A stretch of DNA of 11,732 nucleotides from contig CALDGT010001029.1 in NCBI GenBank assembly GCA_937942935.1, positions 1 to 11,732 of the forward strand, written 5' to 3'. Positions 7,517 to 11,732 of the stretch are shown here, piece by piece. Source of the stretch: an uncultured Chloroflexota bacterium (lineage in GTDB: Bacteria; Chloroflexota; Anaerolineae; Aggregatilineales; Phototrophicaceae). The notes beneath the pieces are model-generated. The model ran no database searches, was not told where the DNA came from, and saw only the letters and a list, made by a program, of their open reading frames with translations. Numbering within the stretch: the stretch's first letter is position 1; every line of letters starts with the position of its first letter. A program made the translations under genes and the position numbers.

Positions 7517-7548
7517 ATGATTGCAAATAGAAATGAGGTTCATAAAAG

Positions 7549-8130
7549 CTAAAATGCGACAGGTCTAACCACTTCTGCATTCACATCATACACATCAAAT
7601 GTCATTGTAGGCAGGCGTAACACCCCATAGGTGTGAGATGTAGCGCGTGAACTTTTGAAGGTATACACCGACCCCGGATTAATGACACATCCTTGCTTGA
7701 CTTGCACAAACATCGGCACATGCGTGTGTCCTGTGATGAGGACATCGGCTTGCAACGACCCTAACATCATATCGAGCAATGTGTTCGATACGTGGTCACG
7801 GTATAACCCCCATAAATTGCTACCGGGTTTTCCATGACACATAAATAACTTCACGCCCTCAAAATTCCCTCGCCAATCGAGTGGCAGGGATTTGAGAAAA
7901 TGAGCGTTTTCGGATGATAAATCATAAAACCACTCATCATGATTGCCACGAACAGTTTGGATATTGCGCTCACGAATAAGCGATACTACACGATTCTGTT
8001 CGGGTCCTCTCCCGACCAAATCGCCAGCACACAATATATGGTCAACGTGGTGAACGTTATCCAACCTATCTAAGACAATTTCTAGCGCCCGATAATCTCC
8101 ATGTACATCTGAAATAACACCTATATTCAT
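7549..8130 (-). CDS. Calcineurin-like metallophosphoesterase (YfcE/MJ0936 type)
   Basis: A 193-aa single-domain phosphoesterase (PF12850-like) that uses two metal ions to cleave phosphoester bonds; the physiological substrate is not predictable. All metal-binding motifs are visible: DVH (D8, H10), GD (D37), GNHD (N63, H64), CHG (H99) and GHTH (H135, H137). The length matches YfcE-type proteins. The frame is open upstream to 8238, but the start is set at 8130: from there the protein begins MNIGVISDVHGD as family members do, an AGAAG-type ribosome site precedes it, and a TATAAT promoter lies at 8164-8169, inside the longer frame. Its leader and promoter make up one copy of the 78-bp direct repeat that flanks the IscB element. 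Confidence 0.9.
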   Translation of the reverse strand: MNIGVISDVHGDYRALEIVLDRLDNVHHVDHILCAGDLVGRGPEQNRVVSLIRERNIQTVRGNHDEWFYDLSSENAHFLKSLPLDWRGNFEGVKLFMCHGKPGSNLWGLYRDHVSNTLLDMMLGSLQADVLITGHTHVPMFVQVKQGCVINPGSVYTFKSSRATSHTYGVLRLPTMTFDVYDVNAEVVRPVAF

Positions 8131-8145
8131 CCCTATGGCTCTTCT

Positions 8146-8223
8146 TGAATTCGTTATGAGTTTATTATAACCCAAATTTTTCAAAATTCCCTTACAGAAT
8201 ATAGGAAAATTGATAGATAATTT
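8146..8223. repeat. 78-bp direct repeat, copy 1 (phosphoesterase promoter)
   Basis: Aligned by hand with 9815-9892, 71 of 78 positions agree with no gaps. Weaker similarity (a CCTAT stretch) continues to about 8132, just before the phosphoesterase start codon. The copy holds the TATAAT promoter of that gene. The other copy lies 1669 bp away in the same orientation on the far side of the IscB element. Confidence 0.9.
8161..8173 (-). promoter_or_regulatory. Promoter of phosphoesterase gene
   Basis: The minus strand reads GGGTTATAATAAA with a consensus -10 TATAAT at 8164-8169. No good -35 at 17 bases. The expected start is near 8157, about 27 bases before the ATG at 8130. Confidence 0.6.
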
Positions 8224-8232
8224 TAGGCGTAG

Positions 8233-8252
8233 ATACACCTGCCTTTAGGTAT
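8233..8252. repeat. Right-end imperfect palindrome
   Basis: ATACACCT, a GCCTTT loop and AGGTAT form an imperfect hairpin with a 2-base bulge. It overlaps the iscB stop codon (8245-8247) and resembles the left-end palindrome at 9775-9788. Likely the right-end hairpin of the element. Confidence 0.5.
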
Positions 8253-9543
8253 GGAGATAAGCTAAGGCTCTCCCTTTCATATAACCATATCCGTCCGATT
8301 TATGGAAACTTTTGAAAAAACGGTGATGGATGCCCTGTATGGTTTCTGTTACCGTTGTGATGTTGAAATACCCATTTGCCCGAACAGCCACCTTACCGAT
8401 ATAAACACCCTCTTTTTTACCCGATGTGACCACTGCTTTCACCATGTCACCCGTCTGAAATCCAAAATACATCTTTTGGCATTGGCGTGTCGCTCGTGGA
8501 AACCCATATTTATCAGGCTTGGTCATTTGCCGATTGCCTCTGCCAACCGCTTTGATAAGCAATGGTTGGTGATTTGGACTAACATATACCGATTGTCCGC
8601 TTTCACCGACACACATCGCATCAAGCCAATGTGTTTTCGGGTAATCTTGTAGCGCACGATTGTATTTGGTGCGACCACCTGTACCGATTTCTATCGGCAA
8701 ACAAAACTGTTGCAATGTTTCATACAATTTCCAACGTGTGGCATTGACAGCAGAAGCATCTTTAAGGGGTATCTTCGCCAGTTTCTGCACATTGGGATGA
8801 CCAAACTCGTCAGCAGTTTGGTTGCCCTTTTCCTGATTGCAAGGTCGACATGCTAGTGCGAGATTGCTCACGCGGTTACTCCCACCTCGTGATTTTGGAA
8901 TAATATGTTCAACTTCAAGTGGCACATCTTTCGCCCCGCAATAAACACATCTCCGCCCAAATTTTTCGAGTAGATATTCTCGCACTTCATAACCCCATAA
9001 TTCACCTTGTTGATACTCAACACCGCTTATTTCGGGGTTAACCATTGCTTGGGTATTAAACTTGACCAGTTCCATCGCCAAATGTGTGACTGGCGCATAG
9101 CGCATTAACCGCCTTATCCATGTTTGTGTGTTATAAACACGGCTCATCAGCGATGGGGCAAGCCACCCTTTCGGATGTGTGCGATTATTAAATCGTGCTT
9201 GGCGATAGCGCAATTTGCGTGTTCTGCGACCACGCCGTAATTGCTTGCGACTCAATAGTGCATCACGAATTTGCTGACCACGATGGTTCAATTCACCTGC
9301 CCATACACAATACAATCCCTGCTTAAATTCAGCCACAACTGCTATGCCTGTCGTTTTGCTACCAGGGTCTAGCTTGAACTGAACAGGTTGGGTTTCACCG
9401 CCTTCACGGTCTTTTAGGATAATGGTAAACGGATGACGGCGAAAAACTGCCGCCTTCCCAATCTTCAATAACTGCCTAGCCCGTGCAGAGTTACACGGCA
9501 TCAATGGGTTTTTGGTTTTATCGAGTACAAATACTCGTTGCAT
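8245..9543 (-). CDS. iscB: IscB RNA-guided endonuclease (HNH + split RuvC)
   Basis: A 432-aa nuclease of the IscB family, ancestral to Cas9, which with an omega RNA cleaves both strands of DNA matching the guide next to a target-adjacent motif. Seen in order: PLMP domain (KNPLMPC, 11-17, then GKAAVFRRHPFTIILK); RuvC-I KLDPGSKTTGIAV (D59); an Arg-rich bridge helix (about 96-121); RuvC-II LAMELVKFN (E158); HNH domain (199-240) with zinc pairs CVYC (199, 202) and CRPC (232, 235), EVEHIIPKSRGG (H213) and N227; RuvC-III THWLDAM (H305, D308); and a C-terminal region (320-432) as the motif-recognition domain. All catalytic residues are present, so it is probably active. The ATG at 9543 is used; an in-frame TTG lies one codon before it. 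A small hairpin covers the ribosome-binding region. Confidence 0.95.
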   Translation of the reverse strand: MQRVFVLDKTKNPLMPCNSARARQLLKIGKAAVFRRHPFTIILKDREGGETQPVQFKLDPGSKTTGIAVVAEFKQGLYCVWAGELNHRGQQIRDALLSRKQLRRGRRTRKLRYRQARFNNRTHPKGWLAPSLMSRVYNTQTWIRRLMRYAPVTHLAMELVKFNTQAMVNPEISGVEYQQGELWGYEVREYLLEKFGRRCVYCGAKDVPLEVEHIIPKSRGGSNRVSNLALACRPCNQEKGNQTADEFGHPNVQKLAKIPLKDASAVNATRWKLYETLQQFCLPIEIGTGGRTKYNRALQDYPKTHWLDAMCVGESGQSVYVSPNHQPLLIKAVGRGNRQMTKPDKYGFPRATRQCQKMYFGFQTGDMVKAVVTSGKKEGVYIGKVAVRANGYFNITTVTETIQGIHHRFFKSFHKSDGYGYMKGRALAYLHT

Positions 9544-9559
9544 CAAAAGTTACCTTTTG
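9544..9559 (-). promoter_or_regulatory. Hairpin over the iscB ribosome-binding site
   Basis: On the minus strand CAAAAG-GTAA-CTTTTG is a 6-bp stem with a GNRA-type GTAA loop, ending directly before the ATG. It contains the only Shine-Dalgarno-like bases (AAGG). It could damp iscB translation or be the terminal helix of the omega RNA. Confidence 0.55.
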
Positions 9560-9800
9560 GTCTCCGTTTTCACGGGTTAAGGTCACCTCGTCAATGTTAT
9601 TGGGTGGTTTTGTATGTACATCACACTGGCTTACACCCATTTCGACCTGTTTAATGAGGTACCGCAGAGTTCGGAGCTGGTGAAGCACCCCGAAGTGCCT
9701 ATGTATTCACCCATAACATAGCCAGCCATTGCTGACTGGCTGAGACTGGTAAGCATTATCTATAATAAAAACCAACACCTAAAGGTGTGGGGATGCTTAC
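9547..9800 (-). ncRNA. Omega RNA (HEARO) scaffold of IscB
   Basis: IscB guides are encoded directly upstream of iscB, and no ORF is supported here. On the minus strand the region is rich in helices: CTATGT/ACATAG (9699-9704, 9716-9721), AGCCAG/CTGGCT (9720-9725, 9736-9741), AAGCAC/GTGCCT (9683-9688, 9695-9700), ACCT/AGGT (9646-9649, 9658-9661), TGGGTG/CACCCA (9601-9606, 9634-9639) and CCGT-GAAA-ACGG (9564-9575). Neighbouring helices share a few bases, so not all form at once. The segment CTCCGAACTCTGCGGT (9659-9674, complement) and GTAAGCCAG downstream resemble the conserved core of HEARO/omega RNAs from memory. The guide would be the 5' end of the transcript, copied from flanking DNA beyond about 9800. 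Exact ends are approximate. Confidence 0.75.
9749..9800. repeat. Left-end structure of the IscB element
   Basis: GTAAGCAT (9749-9756) pairs exactly with ATGCTTAC (9793-9800). It encloses a second hairpin, ACACCT (9775-9780) with AGGTGT (9783-9788), extended by CC/GG with one bulged A. Together they form a branched fold of the kind expected at the left end of an IS200/IS605-type element, and may be the first domain of the omega RNA. Confidence 0.7.
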
Positions 9801-9814
9801 TCCTATACTCTTTG

Positions 9815-9892
9815 TGAATTTGTTATGAGTCTATTATAACCCAAACTTTTCAAAACTACCTTACAGAATATCGGAAAATTCATAGATAATTT
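9815..9892. repeat. 78-bp direct repeat, copy 2 (omega RNA side)
   Basis: Partner of 8146-9223-side copy at 8146-8223, with 71/78 identical positions by hand count. It begins 8 bp after the M50 peptidase stop and its TATAAT faces the omega RNA. Similarity fades into CCTAT at 9802-9806, two bases from the left-end stem. Confidence 0.9.
9831..9842 (-). promoter_or_regulatory. Promoter of omega RNA/iscB
   Basis: The minus strand reads GGGTTATAATAG with consensus -10 TATAAT (9833-9838). Transcription would start near 9826, about 25 bases before the left-end stem at 9800. That leader length is about what a guide segment needs, so this duplicated promoter probably drives the omega RNA and perhaps iscB. 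Confidence 0.6.
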
Positions 9893-9900
9893 GTACGAAG

Positions 9901-10803
9901 CTATTTGGTAAATTGTGAAAAATCTATCTCTCCATCGGCATCGCGTTTTAGGTTTTTGAGGGGGTCATCACCCTTTTTATCACTCGGTTTATCGCCTGTT
10001 GGGGGGCGTGGGGATGGCTTTGGCGTCGGGATAATTTCGGGTGATTTTGGCTTGGGTTTATCGGGTAAGGCATTCATAAAGGGGCGAATCAGGCTAAAAT
10101 AGGCGGATGCGCCCAACATCGCCAATGCCAACCCCATCCAAATGAACGCCCACACGGTTGAGGTTAATCCAAATTGGCACGCCATTTGTTGGGCATCGCT
10201 CACCCGTGTACCCGTACACCCGTTATCTCCCATTTGCGTGAGATAATTAATATCTAGCACTGCATTGGTGGCGGTCAATAATGCCAAAACTGTGAGGAGC
10301 AATTGCGATAAATAGGGGGTGGATTTCCACGCCATACCAATCAGCAATAAGCCAAACAAGACACCGACAATCATCGCTGTCCATGCGCCACTGGCATCTG
10401 GTCGAGCATATAACGCCGTGAATACAACTAAAAATATGCCAATAATGGCGCTATAGGTGCGCGGGTGTGGGTGACGATACAAAAAATAAAATAACCCAGA
10501 CCCAAACAACGCCGCGCCTAAATAGCCTGCGGGCAAAATCGCAAATCGTGACCCGCCCATCGTGGTCGCCAATCCAGACCCATCTGGCGAGACAGTGAAT
10601 TGCAACACCTGCCCACCCGTTATCAATGAGGCGATACTATGCCCTGCCTCGTGGATATAGGTCACAAATAAGCGTAATGGATAGGTCAAAAACGATAGTG
10701 AAGGGGTATTCCATAACAAATAAGCCAAAATTCCGCCAAAAAACAAGATGATGAATGTTTGACGGCGCGAAATACGAACAGGTTGTGGTTTTGAATTGGA
10801 CAT
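9901..10803 (-). CDS. M50-type integral membrane metallopeptidase
   Basis: A 300-aa multi-pass membrane protein of the peptidase M50B type (PF13398-like), distant kin of site-2 proteases; the substrate is unknown. Seen: a membrane helix at about 17-31, then the zinc motif HEAGH (51-55) in YIHEAGHSIASLITGG, and further hydrophobic segments at about 85-109, 117-132, 142-158, 165-187 and 214-238. A soluble Pro/Lys-rich tail (about 248-300) ends with DGEIDFSQF. The frame is open upstream to 10983, overlapping the divergent gene, but the start at 10803 is chosen: TAGGA lies 9 bases before it and the upstream residues are Cys-rich and unlike the family. Two cysteines (196, 209) in an extramembrane loop could pair. 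It is the gene just upstream of copy 2 of the direct repeat. Confidence 0.83.
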   Translation of the reverse strand: MSNSKPQPVRISRRQTFIILFFGGILAYLLWNTPSLSFLTYPLRLFVTYIHEAGHSIASLITGGQVLQFTVSPDGSGLATTMGGSRFAILPAGYLGAALFGSGLFYFLYRHPHPRTYSAIIGIFLVVFTALYARPDASGAWTAMIVGVLFGLLLIGMAWKSTPYLSQLLLTVLALLTATNAVLDINYLTQMGDNGCTGTRVSDAQQMACQFGLTSTVWAFIWMGLALAMLGASAYFSLIRPFMNALPDKPKPKSPEIIPTPKPSPRPPTGDKPSDKKGDDPLKNLKRDADGEIDFSQFTK

Positions 10804-10872
10804 GCGTAAATATCCTAAAATCGTGTTATAGTCGTTTAGCATAGTGTACGATAAAAATGAAGGAAAAGTATT
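10804..10872. promoter_or_regulatory. Divergent promoter region
   Basis: This 69-bp gap separates the left-going M50 gene from the right-going endonuclease IV-like gene, so it must hold both starts of transcription. On the minus strand TATAAC (10825-10830) is a likely -10 for the M50 gene, giving a start near 10818. On the plus strand TACGAT (10847-10852) is a weak -10 candidate. Confidence 0.45.
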
Positions 10873-11732
10873 ATGGCAACTCCTGATGCACTCCGTTTTG
10901 GCACAGTCGGCGCACCCCAAACCACCCCTAAAAGTGGCACACCCGCCGCAATTGAACACACCAAACAATTGGGATTGGGTCATTTAGAAATTGCATGGGT
11001 GCAAAGTGTCCGTGTGACGGATGAATCGTGTGCAGAAATCAAACGCACCGCCGAAAAATTTGGCATTAGCCTGAGCATTCACGCGCCCTATTATATCAAC
11101 TTGAACAGCCAAACATCTGAATTGATGGAAAAAAGTGATGAGCGCCTGCTCGCCGCCGCCCGTAAGGGATTTTTGGCAGGCGCAAAAGAAATTGTCTTTC
11201 ATCCGGGGAGTTATCATGGGCAACCGCCCGAACAAGTTTATGAACGCGCCAAAGAAAAATTGCTAGAATTGACAGCCATTTTGCGTGAAGAAGGCGTAGC
11301 GGTGAATTTGCGCCCCGAAACGATGGGGAAATCTGCCATGTTTGGCTCGTTGGATGAAGTCTTGCAACTAAGCAAAGAGGTTGATGGTGTTTTGCCGTGT
11401 ATTGATTGGGCGCATTTACATGCTCGGCGCGGAGATGGTACCTTCAACAGTTATGCCGAATTTGATGATGCGCTCAAAAAAGTGCGCGATATGCTCGGTG
11501 AACGCGGTATCAAAACCCTCCACAGTCACATGAGCGGGATTGCGTATACAGCGAAAGGTGAAAAAGAACACCTGCCCCTCAACGAAGCCGATTTGCGCTA
11601 TAAAGAATTGATGCAAGCCTTTGTGGATAATGGGGTAGAAGGCTCGGTCGGTGTGGAAGCACCAGAACCGTTTCATGTGGCAGATTGCCTCACCTTTCAG
11701 GCGACCTACCGCCGTTTGATGGCGCTCAAATC
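10873..11732 (+). CDS. Endonuclease IV-like TIM-barrel protein (3' end missing)
   Basis: The first 286 residues of an AP endonuclease family 2 / xylose isomerase-like TIM-barrel protein; no stop before the window edge. Family members cut DNA at abasic sites (Nfo) or isomerise sugars. Seen: FGTVGAP (9-15) opening, ISLSIHAPYYINL (65-77, H70), IVFHPGS (107-113, H110), LRPETMGK (146-153, E149), CIDWAHLHARRGDG (176-189, D178, H181), LHSHMSGI (216-223), KEHLPL (231-236, H233) and GVEAPE (260-265, E262). These match most E. coli Nfo metal ligands in order, but the DxH ligand pair of Nfo is here KxH, and Nfo's HLNDSK is HSHMSG. It resembles the archaeal-type Nfo-like branch; DNA repair is likely, not certain. 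AAGGA (10860-10864) lies 8 bases before the ATG. Confidence 0.82.
   Translation, partial: MATPDALRFGTVGAPQTTPKSGTPAAIEHTKQLGLGHLEIAWVQSVRVTDESCAEIKRTAEKFGISLSIHAPYYINLNSQTSELMEKSDERLLAAARKGFLAGAKEIVFHPGSYHGQPPEQVYERAKEKLLELTAILREEGVAVNLRPETMGKSAMFGSLDEVLQLSKEVDGVLPCIDWAHLHARRGDGTFNSYAEFDDALKKVRDMLGERGIKTLHSHMSGIAYTAKGEKEHLPLNEADLRYKELMQAFVDNGVEGSVGVEAPEPFHVADCLTFQATYRRLMALK

Larger units (their letters stand above)
8224..9800 (-). mobile_element. IscB/omega-RNA element (IS200/IS605-like, no TnpA)
   Basis: A unit of about 1.58 kb: on the minus strand it runs from a structured left end (9749-9800) through an omega RNA region and iscB to a subterminal palindrome overlapping the iscB stop (8233-8252). 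Palindromes at both ends share ACACCT and AGGT, as expected for the hairpin ends of IS200/IS605 elements. No Y1 transposase TnpA is present, so it would need one in trans or be immobile. Exact ends are not determined; the limits given are the inner edges of the flanking similarity. The insertion lies between the M50 peptidase and phosphoesterase genes and breaks neither. Confidence 0.75.

Noticed and set aside
8131..8238. N-terminal extension of the phosphoesterase
   Set aside because: It is the translated promoter repeat; the TATAAT lies inside it and the family starts at MNIGVISDVH.
8245..9543. CRISPR-Cas9 or TnpB interpretation of the HNH/RuvC protein
   Set aside because: The N-terminal PLMP domain, 432-aa size and HNH between RuvC-II and RuvC-III indicate IscB; TnpB lacks HNH, and no CRISPR array is visible.
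8146..9892. Target-site duplication of a DDE transposon
   Set aside because: Repeats are 78 bp and 9% diverged, much longer than such duplications, and no DDE transposase is present.
10804..10983. 60-residue N-terminal extension of the M50 protein
   Set aside because: It overlaps the divergent endonuclease IV-like gene, lies upstream of the likely promoter and is Cys-rich; the downstream ATG has a ribosome site.
10984..11676. Three minus-strand open frames at the right edge
   Set aside because: All are antisense to the plus-strand endonuclease IV-like gene, which is continuous from 10873 to the window end.

Overview
The window looks like a chromosomal segment from a Chloroflexota (Anaerolineae-like) bacterium. 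The main pointer is a large membrane-anchored TPR protein with Thr-Pro-rich linkers and an Ala-Thr-rich tail ending in TPTPNP, a style common in that phylum. Class-level placement is inference, and no rRNA is present.

Right-going part, 1-2750: a perfect 32-bp palindrome at the window edge; a small DUF427 protein with its own terminator; a selenocysteine tRNA (487-580, anticodon TCA, bacterial 8+5 stem geometry); and, 26 bp later without a visible terminator, a 699-aa KAP-family P-loop NTPase. The tRNA means the organism very probably makes selenoproteins, although none is seen here.

Left-going part, 2751-10803: a class I SAM methyltransferase, a class I (FbaB/DhnA-type) fructose-bisphosphate aldolase, a 275-bp gap holding a REP-like inverted-repeat element, the TPR protein, a calcineurin-like phosphoesterase, an IscB element, and an M50-type membrane metallopeptidase. 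Several of these genes have a recognisable promoter, four of them sharing GGGT(T)WWAATARA. The promoters help fix start codons that are downstream of the longest possible ORFs.

The most notable locus is 8146-9892. An apparently intact IscB (RNA-guided HNH/RuvC nuclease, the relative of Cas9 carried by IS200/IS605-type elements) is preceded by about 250 bp of structured DNA that fits an omega RNA (HEARO RNA). No TnpA transposase is visible. The element lies between two directly repeated 78-bp sequences, 71/78 identical by hand alignment. Each repeat carries a TATAAT promoter. One copy drives the phosphoesterase; the other points into the omega RNA and would supply the 5' flank from which the guide is taken. 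IS200/IS605 insertion does not make target duplications, so this promoter duplication needs a separate explanation.

Right edge, from 10873: a divergently transcribed endonuclease IV-like TIM-barrel protein, cut off by the end of the window.
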